Part shown: piece after piece, positions 10,990 to 22,833 of the stretch
Layout: each line of letters starts with the position of its first letter
How positions within the stretch are numbered: the stretch's first letter is position 1
NCBI GenBank assembly: GCA_963966185.1
Contig: CAWZYM010000008.1
Coordinates: 402,001 to 466,000, forward strand
Direction: 5' to 3'
DNA: 64,000 bases
Origin: Rhabditoides inermis
Taxonomy: Eukaryota; Nematoda; Chromadorea; Rhabditida; Rhabditidae
The notes under the pieces: model-generated
What the model saw: only the letters and a program-made list of their open reading frames with translations
The model's database searches: none
Told to the model about the DNA's origin: nothing
Translations under genes and position numbers: made by a program

Positions 10990-13900
10990 GGAGAGAGAAA
11001 TAGAGAGAGAGAAGGATAGACTTCAGGGAGATGACTCTTCTTTTCACTTGTGTAATCTGGATGCAGTTGTGAAGAGACACGGTCTGTGGACAGCCGAGCT
11101 GCCGCACATCCGGGTATGTGCAGCCGCCGTACCAAAGTCCCCCTCTACATACGATCTTCTTCGCATGTTATTCGTGTGATATGATGAGTAATCACAGAAA
11201 AGCATAATGTGCACACCATTATCACACCAACTTTCTGCGCGGGAATGCTTATAACACCGTAACTTTTGAAATTATCACGCAAGAAACTGCGCGAATTCAA
11301 AATAACACACGAGGTAAACAATACCGTAGTGCCAATACTGTGAGAGAGTGTGCGAAAATCAGAGTGTGCAGACGGAGAAAGATTTTTGCTTCCACGTGTT
11401 AATTTTGATTGTTAAAGAAGAACTCCGGGAAAAGAGTCACCGGCCAAAAACATTAGCGCGCCCGGAACCAGATTTTGGCGGGAAACCGCGAGTACGGCAG
11501 CGGTGGGCAGCGGAATGAGGCTACGCCTTTGTCCAATTAGGCTATTTGGACAAAGGAATCGTAACAATGAATTCAAAAACGTAACTTTTTGAACCCTCTC
11601 AGAATTTTCATTGCCAGAGTCGTGTTCCTAAGTATCATTTTGCCCCTATTGACCGGCATTCCTATTTTCCCCGGAGTTCTTCTTTAAAGGTAGCGTACCC
11701 TCTGAACTCATAACTTCAAATTTGCAATTTGTGTTGTTTGTTTGTTCAATCTCCTTATCAGAAACATGGTTGGTGACTATACCATGCCTTGAAAATACCG
11801 GTAACTCTCTGACAGTCTTGGCTTTGAAACTCATATCTCTCGTATAGCAAACAACGCCCTGTGGTCGATCAATAACTTTCTGAGGGCATATCACACGCGA
11901 AATCTCACTGTCTTAGTGAGAGCATATGTTACATATTTCCGATGCAAGTTGGAATATTGTACTGAGTTGTGGAACCCAACTAGCGTGCGTTTGGTGAATT
12001 TGCTTGAAGGCGTGCAAAGGTATTTTACCCGTCGCATTTGCCAACGAGCTGGTCACCTATCTCTTGGATACTCTGAGCGTCTCCGCCTGCTGGGACTTGA
12101 AACTCTCGAGTCCCGTCGTTTCATCAATGACGTCACGTTCATATACAAAGTCACTCACCGAGTTTTGCCTTTTGAATCTGATGGTGTATTCAATGTAATT
12201 CCAACATCCTCCAGACACTCACACAGTTTGCGCATTGTCCCTTGTTTTGATCCAGCAAACAGACTACTCACGAGCATTCATAGAGCACATAGTTTCTGGA
12301 ATAGCCTTTCATCTGAAGTCGTGGGAGTGAGGGATGCGGGGCGGTTTAGAGAGCTCGTCAGGGCTAGTTCTAGCGGTTTCCCGTCGTCTCGGATTCGTGC
12401 ATCATGACTGGAGAGTCAGGGCGTCTCTCGCACGTCGTCTCACCTGCACTTCTTGTGTCTCTTTCAATTTCAACGTGTATTATATGTGACCATCACTCTG
12501 CCAGTACCCTTGAACAAGGCGCAGTAGTACCTCATTTTGTTTTAGTTTTACCATTTTTAATTTTGTCACACAATCGTATTATCACATATTTCGCCAGTGT
12601 CTATCCGCAATTTCTTGCATACTCTATCAAACATACATGCGATAAACTTATTATTATTAAAAAAAAGAAACAAACGAATCACTCCGGTCAGTTCGGTGAT
12701 GTAACCGCAGTCGGTGAACATAAGTTTTGCGGGCGTGCACACTTGTGCACACAATTGCCGGTAAACGTCAAACTTGAAATTGGTATTTTTGACTTTTATA
12801 CTTTCATGTTATGGGATTATATCTAACTAATAATAGGTAATAAACTGATAATAACAACTCGCGCGACCGCGACCAGAATCAGAGGGTACACTACCTTTAC
12901 ATTTACATATTGGTATGATTTCAATTTGGCGGCAGGAGTGATAGGCAACAATGTCGTACCTTTTCAGCCCTACTACGCAGTCAAGTGCAACCCGGACGCA
13001 TGGCTCGTCTCTCTGCTCGCTCGTCTCGGCGCAGGATTCGACTGCGCGAGCCCGAAAGAGATTCAACAGGTGCCATCTATATCTGCCATTCCCTTATCCC
13101 TTGTTCACTCTCTCGCATAGACGCTCTCCGTGGCGCCTGCGTCGGACATCCTGTTCGCCAACCCAGTCAAGGCGGCGTCGGCGATCCGCTTCGCAGCCTC
13201 TGCTGGAGTGATGCGGATGACTGTCGACGACGAGTCCGAGCTCGACAAGCTAGCGGCGGAGGCGCCGGATGCTGAGTGGGCACTCTCTCATCAGTCAACT
13301 GTATATCCTCACTCACAGGATAGTTGTGCGCATCTCGTGTGGCGACCCGCACGCCAAGGCGAATCTCTCCAAAAAGTTTGGCGCGTGTGCGAAAGAGTCG
13401 GCGCCTCGCATATTGCAGAAGGCAAACCGGATGGGACTCAAAATCGTTGGCGTGAGGTGAAGAAATGTTGTGTATTCAAAAAAAGATACCACAATGCTCA
13501 GCTTTCACATCGGCTCTCCATTCAAGGAGATGAAATATTTCGAGGAGGCGTTCTCGCAGGCACTTAGGTGAGCAGGTGGCTCTCTTTTCTCACCCCCTTC
13601 CAGTGTGTGCACTTTGGGACACGAACTGGGCTTCTCAATGCACTTCCTCGACATCGGCGGCGGATTCCCAGACAGCGATGATGACCACTTCCGAGAGGTA
13701 CACACAATCTCTATTATTTTATTATTCTAAGATTCTAAGAGACCTTTTTCTCTATCGCCTCTTGCGGGTTCTAGCGCGCGTATGGTCTTAACACAAACCA
13801 TCCAGCGCTACCGCGCTGGTTGTAAAGGCGAGGTCAGACTCGATTATGTATCAAAAACCGCGTTATGATACAAAGTCCACTTTCTGAGAATCTTTCTGAG

Positions 13901-14640
13901 GGTGGGGCGCGTTCTGAGAACTTTCTGAGGGTTTTTTGCCAGCAAAAGTTGAGTCTGACCTCTACTTAATGTTGCATATCTCTCGCAATCCCGCCTATAG
14001 ATCGCAGCATTGATCCGTTCGCTCACCGCCCCTCTCTCTCACATGACCATCGTCGCAGAACCCGGACGCTTCTTCGCAGCACGGTAACAAAACGAGTATG
14101 CGGCTCTCAATTAGCTTTCAGATATCAAACGCTGCTGAACAGTGTGATTGGAGTGAGGCAAGTGGCAGCGAGTCAAATCACTGGCCAAGGTTGGGCCAAT
14201 GTGACGATTCATCAATGTGCCTGAATTGAGCGGAAGACGCTGGTCGAATCGGCTACTCCGTGATGGTCGGGGACGGCGCGTTCGGGTCGTTCAACCACGT
14301 GCACTCGTACACTGACTACACCATGCGGGGACGACCGATCAGGGACATGAAGGAGGGAGAGCAAGTGTTCCCCACAAAGATATGGGGACCTTCGTGCGAT
14401 CCCTCCGATATGATAGAGGTACGACAACTTGATGATGTAATGATATGCGTTCAGCCGCTGCGCATGCTGCCTCGCCTGTATCCGGGCGATTGGCTTCGAT
14501 ACGACGACGCCGGAGCGTACACTAGTGCCAAATCTGCCAGGTAGTAATTCGGAGAGTATTAGTAGTAACGAAAGTTGGCCAGCTTCAACGGCCTCACCTG
14601 CGCTACATCCATTCGCGTCGCTTCTCGAAAGACCATGTGA
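10857..14640 (+). CDS. odc-1: Ornithine decarboxylase-like PLP enzyme
   Basis: Exons: 10857-10952, 11027-11113, 12968-13069, 13121-13275, 13319-13456, 13502-13567, 13604-13697, 14001-14083, (14122-14141, 14231-14418), 14455-14540, 14583-14640; 390 residues if the bracketed junction is right, which is the weak point. Ornithine decarboxylase makes putrescine from ornithine, the first step of polyamine synthesis. Family motifs present: the PLP lysine in PYYAVKCN, GAGFDCAS, SFHIGS, LDIGGGFP, the phosphate-binding EPGR, GDGAFGSFN, the catalytic cysteine in WGPSCD, and AGAYT near the end. The expected YDHA motif after GSFN, which carries the substrate-binding aspartate (Asp332 in mammals), is not there in register. 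The C-terminus is short, without the mammalian degradation tail. Intron 2 (1.85 kb) is filled by two MITEs and a LINE. An antizyme-inhibitor-like role is less likely because the lysine and cysteine are kept. Confidence 0.85.
11412..11687. mobile_element. TTAA-flanked MITE, 276 bp
   Basis: Terminal inverted repeats TTAAAGAAGAACTCCGGG and its complement (11667-11687) enclose a non-coding body in ODC intron 2. Its right TTAA is shared with the left end of the next element. Confidence 0.8.
11684..12900. mobile_element. TTAA-type MITE split by a LINE fragment
   Basis: The ends read TTAAAGGTAGCGTACCCTCTG and the complement of TAAAGGTAGTGTACCCTCTGA (12880-12899), related to the element at 21179-21494. 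The interior from about 11790 to 12660 is LINE sequence. It lies in ODC intron 2 and abuts the preceding MITE through a common TTAA. Confidence 0.6.
11790..12660 (+). mobile_element. LINE 3' fragment (C-terminal region of ORF2)
   Basis: The plus strand reads ETHISRIANNALWSINNFL, RAYVTYFRCKLEYCTELWNP, LEGVQRYFTRRICQRAG, LGLETLESRRFINDVTFIYK and AHSFWNSLSSEVV, the conserved region downstream of the reverse transcriptase in CR1/Jockey-like LINEs. Reading stops at the TGA at 12405. Only the 3' part is present, ending before an A-rich stretch near 12655. Confidence 0.85.
13832..13965 (+). repeat. Interspersed repeat (MITE-like), copy 1
   Basis: Begins GAGGTCAGACTCGATTATGT and ends with the inverted GAGTCTGACCTCTACTTAAT. 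It contains CTTTCTGAGGGTGGGGCGCG, also found in the copy at 40165-40275. It lies in the ODC intron between 13697 and 14001. Confidence 0.7.
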
Positions 14641-15620
14641 GTGTTTTTTTCTTCTACCAACCCCGAACGAAGTAATTTTCAGGAGCTATTTCACTGATGA
14701 CCAAGCCATCAACTGATTCCAGAACAGAAATAAGAACCGTTGGAAAATGACATATCAAGAAACGATTTATCTCATGTCATCGTTAGAAATCTGAGGGTAA
14801 AAGTGAACAGAAACTATTCCTAGAACATTATGCACAACAGCAAAAGAAAATGCGTCACAATTGTCGAAAGTAGTAACAATATCCGCAGCCAAGAAATTAC
14901 TACTGGTATGTACAAAGAGAGTTGAGCGACATAATTGCAGTTGTTCCATTTCGTATTCTGAAAGAAATGTAATGTGAACAAGAAACAAACAAACAGAATA
15001 AACAGAATCCCTGTTTCGGCCAATTATCCTGCAGACAGGCTACACACATTTTCGGTGAGTAAACAAAGAAAAGGGACATACCCTGGATACCCCGGAGCTG
15101 ACTTGAGCCTGCAGAGTGCAGAGTGACCACCCCTGGCACTGGTCAAAGAGGAAGAAGAAAAGGTTACTTTCCGAGAAGCCATGCCAAATAAAGTTGTTGA
15201 CTTTCGGCGGACGTTATTACGTGATTTAGTTAATTAAGTTAGTTGATTAATTAAGTATTTTTCAGGTAGCAATATACATGTCATGTCATATTCGCGCTCG
15301 TCGAATGTCAACTGCACTTGCTTATCGCACGGCGCCTGAAAACACAATCGGTTGTCGCCAGTCTCGGAAAATTCTGTGTAGCCTACATGAACAGAAAACG
15401 TGAAATGTGCGCTACACGTACAACCTAGTCGTGTACTTCTTCGGAACATTTGATGAGTCTGTACATGTTGACAGCAGCGTGAACTGTACGATACATGCAC
15501 AGAGTGCCGATGTGATATCCGGTTCAAAAAGAGGTGACGTAAACCCGCGTCGAGTTGCTCTTCGGCAGCTTTGATAAGAGGGAGCGCGACAGTCAATATG
15601 TCGTCTCAGTTACCCTTTCT
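14641..15620. other. Intergenic, no gene recognised
   Basis: AT-rich sequence downstream of ODC. Short open frames lack family motifs or coherent splice signals. Confidence 0.5.
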
Positions 15621-15639
15621 GTGCTCCCGCATGAGTGTC

Positions 15640-16130
15640 AGAAATGTACTCTACACGCACATGCACACGTGTAAAAACAATTTACGCAAACTTTTTGGGC
15701 AAACCCGAAACCTCACCACAGCAAAACCTCACCACCTCAACAACTGCACTAACCTGCACGCTTTCAAACACTATGCACTCCAAAACACCGAAATGTGATT
15801 AATGTTTTACTGTTTCGTTTTGATGTCTGTTTATGCAAAGTATACAAGTTTGAGCTCACGGAGCCCCATATATAGCCATTTGAGCTCCAGAGACTCTCCA
15901 TTGAGCACCTTGTCTGATACCCAGCCAGATATCGTTGACATCCCCATAGAAAGACCCCAATAGTAAATCAGACATGCTGAATACCCTGGAAACGTCAGAA
16001 TGTTTCTAGAATGAAGTGGAGCATCGCGGAGCTCTCTTAGGAACTCTGTTGAGCACATGTGCGGGATGTGTGCTCTGTGCTCCTCTGACAGTGGGTCAGA
16101 GAGACTCCTACAGTGAATCAGACATGCTGA
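15640..16130 (-). repeat. Left arm of a long inverted repeat
   Basis: From about 15700 to 16060 the sequence is nearly the exact reverse complement of 17270-17630. It includes CAAACCCGAAACCTCACCAC, TTAATGTTTTACTGTTTCGT and GTCTGATACCCAGCCAGATA. Both arms can be read as ..STEFLRELRDAPLHSRNILT, but no known protein is recognised. Confidence 0.85.
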
Positions 16131-16544
16131 ATCCACTTGGAAGGATCTCGGAGGCCCACACCTCCTCTTGAGCTGAAGAATCGAACGGTCTACGAGTGAT
16201 AAGTCCAACTCTACAGTGGAACCCAGTTGACAAAGTGTTATAATACGTATTATCATCTCTGATTATGACCCTTTCTGATGGTGACAAGAATAGCGTTTGC
16301 ATATCGAGGCGTGCAACAATCGAGTACACAGTCGTATAGGTGAAACGAGCGATCTCCGTGATCCCGCTCTAATCTGTCGCTTTTTGAATAACCCCGTCTA
16401 TCCGGATACGGACTTCCTCCGCGCACCGTCTGCTTGAACCATACCGCTGACTGATTATCATGGGCTGACGGTTACTCGTCAGTTCGATCGGAGCTCATGG
16501 CTCGTTCCACTCATGTGCTGATACTGTCACTCTTTGTGATACGT

Positions 16545-16594
<50 letters not shown>

Positions 16595-17100
16595 ATGTGT
16601 CATGTCTTTGGATTCTGGGTTCTGGGTTGTCTCAGTTTCATTGTGGCTGTCGCTAGTCGATCCTCCCATTCTGTCTTCCAACGAATATCTTCCGGGTGCC
16701 ACTGTGGGACGACGGGTTTTCGAAGAATACCACAGAAAGGGTTTGCTCAGAGCCTCTCGTGTTGCTACCTATCCCGCCGAATCTGATGTTGCCGACTCTA
16801 TGCAACCCCTCTGCAGAGCTCTATTTTCAATCGATAGCCATGAAATCGCCGGAGTTGACCATGAAATCGCCGGAGCGCACCTGACGTAGACGACGAGGAT
16901 AAAGGCAGTCGCGAGAAAAGGTGCCTTTGCAGAATCCTTGACGACGTATAGTGAAGTATAGTGGCTGTCTGTGTGCTGGAAGCTGAGAGGACTGTTTAAG
17001 TTGCGGAAAAAACAGTAGTTCTGATATTTATCGGCTGTACTCAGGAGAAGATCGTTAGAGATGGTGCGTCGATGTTATGTTATGTGGTATGTGAAATCGT
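16131..17100. other. Spacer of the long inverted repeat
   Basis: About 1 kb between the arms, with a CT tract at 16549-16592. Open frames here match no family I know. No transposase motif is visible, so if this is a foldback element it is non-autonomous. Confidence 0.5.
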
Positions 17101-17700
17101 TCGGTTGGGCCATCCCGCACAGGTGCTCAACGGAGTTCCTAAGAGAGCTCCGAGATGCTCCACTTCATTCTAGAAACATTCTGACGTCTCCAGTGGATTC
17201 AGCATGTCCAATTTACTATGAAAGTCTATGTGACCCACTGTCAGAGGAGCACAGAGCACACATCCCGCACAGGTGCTCAACGGAGTTCCTAAGAGAGCTC
17301 CGCGATGCTCCACTTCATTCTAGAAACATTCTGACGTTTCCAGGGGATTCAGCATGTCTGATTTACTATTGGGGTCTTTCTATGGGGATGTCAACGATAT
17401 CTGGCTGGGTATCAGACAAGGTGCTCAATGGAGAGTCTCTGGAGCTCAAATGGCTATATATGAGGCTCCGTGAGCTCAAACTTGTATACTTTGCACAAAC
17501 AAACATCAAAACGAAACAGTAAAACATTAATCACATTTCGATGTTTTGGAGTGCATAGTGTTTGAAAGCGTGCAGGTTAGTGCAGTTGGTGAGGTGGTGA
17601 GGTTTTGCTGTGGTGAGGTTTCGGGTTTGCCACTTTTTGTTCATATGTTTCACGTTTTGTGTGAAATATCCATTTGATTTCAAAGTCTCAAGCGAATTTC
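17101..17700 (+). repeat. Right arm of the long inverted repeat, with an internal tandem unit
   Basis: Complement of the left arm. Within it, a unit of about 140 bp starting CATCCCGCACAGGTGCTCAA occurs twice (17112 and 17262), so STEFLRELRDAPLHSRNILT is encoded twice in one open frame. Confidence 0.85.
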
Positions 17701-17940
17701 GGAGAGGGAAGCTGTTCGAAAATGTATGCAACATGTACACGCTTACCGAATGTACGCTACGTGTACACCCTAATGTACAAAACATGGCTTCGCGAGGTAT
17801 TGTACGACGGGGTGTACGTGTCACATACATAGCTGGCGCACGTATAGTCGAATTGGATCCTATATGCCATCCGTGACATTTCACATGTTGTGCAGTTTCG
17901 TGCAACACAACGTGTATGACTTCAAATATCCAAAACGCTT

Positions 17941-18015
17941 TGTGAGAGGGGATCGAACCCGTGGGCATATCGCAACGATTGCGCGCTGGCGGCGCGCTCT
18001 ACCACTGCGCCAATG
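17941..18015 (-). repeat. tRNA-derived (SINE-like) sequence
   Basis: The minus strand carries a box A-like TGGCGCAGTGGTAGAGCG and a box B ACGGGTTCGATCCCC at tRNA spacing, but the outer stem does not pair convincingly. Either a degenerate tRNA or the head of a SINE. Confidence 0.55.
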
Positions 18016-18179
18016 AAGTTCATACACAGAGGTCATTACAATACATAGACAATACAATACATACAATACATAATACTTATACAATACATAGAATTTATCG
18101 AGGTAGAGAGCGCAAGAGTGAAGAGAGTGCGAGGCGGCTAGAAATCGATAGACATCGAGATCACGTTTCAAATTCGAAG

Positions 18180-18260
18180 TTTAGCGCGCGCGCGCAATTT
18201 TCAAATTCGGGATGGACGCGCGGAGTGGTGGCGGAACTAAATATTTCCTAGACTGTAAAA
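18180..18260 (+). repeat. Interspersed repeat shared with 31.0-31.2 kb
   Basis: AATTCGAAGTTTAGCGCGCG ... GTGGTGGCGGAACTAAATAT is the near complement of 31010-31085. The 18020-18620 interval holds no recognisable gene. Confidence 0.65.
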
Positions 18261-18624
18261 TCAGGAAACTAATTCTACATGTTCCGCTCAATTTAATCAT
18301 AAGAAAGGGTGTTGTATTTGTATTTGATATTTTTCAGGTAGCATTAGTTGGCATTGGTAACTGGTGATACGTGGCATTTACAGTGGCGTGCTTTTCTAGT
18401 TATTGTAATGCCTAATTGAGTATAGTGGGCTAGCAAATGACGCTTTTCACTACTGTTTGTTTGGCAGTATGAGAAGCGTTTCCGGATAGACTTCACAATT
18501 GAACACAAAATCAAAAACTTTTTTTTAAATACGATATACCACTAAACGATATTTCGTTACTTTTTTGCGTACATAGGAGGCCCGCAAATAAATTCCATAA
18601 ATTCACGAGGAACATTAAGTCGAT

Positions 18625-18880
18625 TAGACCTATTGGGGGAGGGGGGGGTAGACGGACCGGTGGGAGGGGCGGGCATAAAGGGGCGAATCATGTTTCGCCG
18701 CAGTGTGCCCTTCTGCACTTTTCAGACATCGTAGTGCTCAACAAACCGGCAACTCTGTTCGCGCCGTCTCGTCCATTCAAAAACGACATGCTCCGCCCCT
18801 TTCCGCCCGCCCCTCCGCCCGTCTACCCGTCTGCGCCCTCTTTGACCGTAACAGTATGCCAAGGAAGCGGCGCTGAAATA
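18625..18880. promoter_or_regulatory. GC-box promoter module of FAM172A copy C, with inverted arms
   Basis: Arm 1 (18640-18692) reads GGTAGACGGACCGG and GGGCATAAAGGGGCG. Arm 2 (18786-18838) is its inverted counterpart, with CATGCTCCGCCCCTTTCCG and CGTCTACCC. The segment between carries CTGCACTTTTCAGACATCGT, shared with copies A and B. It lies 250-500 bp upstream of the copy C start. Confidence 0.5.
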
Positions 18881-19123
18881 TGGAATATGGCCACAACAAA
18901 AGTGACTCACACGTGATAATAGCGGATAGCTACGCTCTCTGTCCGCAGCTGTTGGAAAATGTTGAGAATTGAAAAATAGTCTTATCAGAATTGAGAAATA
19001 GTGTAATCTGTTTGTGTGCCAGCGATCTCCACACTCCACAATACAACTGGTTCCTCACCCTGCACACTCCATGCGTATTTGTTTACTCTCACATTTCGAA
19101 GCTCACGTTTGTTTTGTTTCAGA

Positions 19124-20216
19124 ATGTCCACTTGGAAGAGGACGAAACCGAATCATGTGAGTTATAGATTTCACATGTTTGAAAAAAGGCGCTGTGTGCA
19201 AACCCACAACTGACTGTTACGTGACAGCTCGCGGGGTTAGTATAATAGGCTCGCACGTAGCTCAAGGAGCAGATTTTTGTTGAAAACATTATCGTAGATT
19301 TTGAATATACCGCATACTAAACGAAATGCACAGCAGATTTGTTTTTGTCGTTCATATCTCTACTCCACAGATTTTCTCACATGACCATGTGACGTATAGA
19401 CGGCAAAAAATTGAAAAGACCCACTAGTTTCCTCATGGTGGGTCCGAGCACGAAAATTTCAAATGGATTATACGGTAACTAAGAGTTTTTCATGTTTTCA
19501 CAAGCTTACGTTTCACCAATTAATAAGAAATGATCGTCATTCGTCATTTCTTTTCCACTGGACACTCTGATCTGAAAAATAGAATGAGGGGCGGGCCCTC
19601 GGGGGCCATGCTATAACGTATCATTTACTATACACACTGTTGCGAACATAGGCGAGAGGTGTACGGGGAAATTGTTGGGCTATGATGTGGGTTCAAAGAA
19701 GTTCACGAAGCTCGAGCGTTACGGACACATATCGACAAGATCTGCATTTCGTTCAATTTTGGATAAGCATTTTGGATGTTGGCACGAAATTTGCAATCGC
19801 CTTATTTAGCACTGACACGGTTTGGTAAGCATGTGGGAAACAGGGTATCGCTCCGTTCTTTCGCGTTTTGTTTGTTTGCTTCGCCGTTCTATGTCCGGCT
19901 GCCTCAATGTTTTCCAGCAAAAAACATATGGATACATATTAGAGTCTGATGAGCTCGCCTTTATGTTTTATGAACCGCACACATAGGAAACTCTCGAACA
20001 ACTTGGCTACTACTTCAACGATCGCGGAGAGCTGCGGTTGATCAAGGTTCGGAAAATCAATATATCGATCGATAAACCTCATAAAAACCTTTCTCTAGGA
20101 CGATTCACGCTTCTCGTTCATCTCTCAGTCTCACTATGAGAGAGTAGGAGATGCGATGACCGAGGCTCTCTATGAGATGATGTGCACGAAACATGGATTG
20201 TACGAGGCGCCGGTGC

Positions 20217-20253
<37 letters not shown>

Positions 20254-22589
20254 ACCCTCCCTCCCCTTACATGTCCGTCTAGGTGTGTCCGCCTAAGAAG
20301 GACGACGCTTTCTACCCGGGCGACCTCTCCTTTGTGCTGGCCAGCCACGGCTATGAGACGAAGGATGTGGTAATGGTTCTGATGCACGGCAGTGGAGCGG
20401 TGCGGGCGGGACAGTGGGGACGCAGGTGAGGTGTAGCCTACAGACCCACACATCCATTCATTCATCCGTCCCCTCGGACAGCCAGATGCAATAGCTATCC
20501 ACAGTCTCTTCGAAACCCATTTGCCCGTCCCCACTGTCGGACAGTGGGGACGCAGGTATGGAATCAGCATAGGAGTCGTCAGCGTATTGTTAGAAAGCTG
20601 TTCACAGTCTCTTCGAAGTGGTTCGAGGCTTTTCGGAAAAAAGTTGGAAGTCATTTCGGGGGTACCTAGTTTGATGAGACAGACCGCTACTTTAGCCTAT
20701 CGGTACAGTTTCAGTGACCGGAATGCACTCGCATAGTCAGACTGATCCTGGTTGTAGCGTTTTGTTTAGTGATCTGGACTATGACAGATCGCTCAGCGCT
20801 TAGCGCGCACACCTTTGTGTTTCAGACTGATCCTGAACGAGTCTCTCTCGGAGGGCTCTATGATTCCCTATGTGGAGCGGGCACACACCAACAAATGGGG
20901 CGTCGTCATATTCAACTTGAACCAATACGCGCAGGTGATTCGCAACTTCACAACTTCTTTCAATTCCAGTACGCTAAACTTTTACAAACTTTTTATATAA
21001 AACTTTTCTATAGTTACTTTTCCATTTCAGTACAGCGCGACTCCTTCGAAGCACGCTACTAACGGGTGGGAGCTGGGAGAGGTCAGCGGTTACGATGATA
21101 TTATTATTTTTATTATTATTATTATTGTTATTATTATTATTATTATTTTATTATTATTACTATTTGTTCAATATTAAATTAAAGGGAGTGTACCCTCTGG
21201 TTTTCGAAGTTGAGTTAGCATCGGAATGTGAAAATACAAAATAAAAAAATGATACCCTTTTGTCAATTCGACCGTATGCCGCTAATGGCGGGAAGGAGAA
21301 ACCATCATCAACCGTGCACGTTTGTGCACATTTCTGCACACTTTTCTCAAAAATGAGCGTATTCGATCGCGAATTACACAAACTCCAAGGCGACTTGAGC
21401 ATAACTTTTCTATTAGAAAGTACGCTATTTATGACATATTTCAATATCCTGATGCTAACTCAATTTCGAAAACCAGAGGGTACACTCCCTTTAAGTTGTT
21501 ATAAAGCCTCATGCAGGTACATCTCCCGACATATTGCGGCGCAACGAGTATACGTAGTCGCCCACTCGGCGGGCGGTGCAGCCATCACCAACGTGGTACG
21601 ATCTCCCCCCCCCCCTCTCGCTCTCTCTCCTCTCTCTCCCTCTCTCTGTCTCACTCTCTCTCCTCTCTCCCTCTCTTTCTCTCTCCCTCTCTCTGTCTCA
21701 CTCTCTCCTCTCTCTCTCCTACCCCCCTCTCTCTCTCTCTCCTCTCCCTCCTCTCTCTCTCAGCACCATTGTCTCTTCAGATGGAGGAGTTCCGCGACGA
21801 TCGCGTTCACTTCATCGCTCTCACCGACTCGCACTTCCGCTCCTACTACTCTCATCCCAATCTCAATGTGAGTCGCATCGGCTGTGACGTCTGCTATGAT
21901 GTCATGCTCAACAACTCCAAGTTCAAGTGTTTATTCGGAATCGTTATGGCTGAATATGACATCACTAATGATAGGATAGGAAGCAGAAAAAGGAATGGTC
22001 AACAATTCTCGGAAATCTCCGCGACTCTGATACATTTCGGAAGGGTCAGAAATGGTCAGCGACTAGCCGCCGAGAGTTTTTCGACCCTCTAGCCTCTCCT
22101 AGCCCTTTCCTGTCAGCATACCTCCCACACTGAGTGAATCAAAGTGAGATCTGTGCTGTCTCGCAGTGTCGAAAAGCGCGAGTTGTTTGAGTAGACTCAA
22201 CGTGTGCTGTCAAAAGACGATCAGAAAGATCTCATCAGAAACTGGAACCCTCGGAAAGAATAAGAAACACGGTTCAGGAAAGGGTTAGAAGAGGCTAGGA
22301 GAGGCTAGGAGAGGCTAGGAGGCTAGTGTCTGACTTTTTCCAACTCTAGGAAACGCTTCTGTCATCCGTTTTTGAAATGTCGCGGAGATTTATCCGAAAT
22401 CGTTATAGATGAATTTGAGATCATAATTCACGATAATTTAGAAATGTGTAATAGCTCTCGACAATTGAAATCATCTCGATTTCGATCCCTTGATACTCTG
22501 CGCCGATCTTGTCATCTTATCAACACAACAACGAATCATCATACATCTTGAGAGAGAGAGAGAAGACATAAAGAGAGAGAGAGAGAGAG

Positions 22590-22642
<53 letters not shown>

Positions 22643-22763
22643 GATAGGAATAGCGAGATCCAATCAAGATCGCCAACTGGAGTGCGCACGCCGATGCGTC
22701 GAGAGTGGACCGGCGCAGTGACATGTACCAGCTATACGCTGGAACTCCGCAACACGATCGGTA

Positions 22764-22833
<70 letters not shown>

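Noticed and set aside
17061..17522. 153-codon frame in the inverted repeat as a protein gene
   Set aside because: The frame contains a tandem duplicate and matches no family; the complementary arm encodes the same peptide, so repeat structure explains it better.
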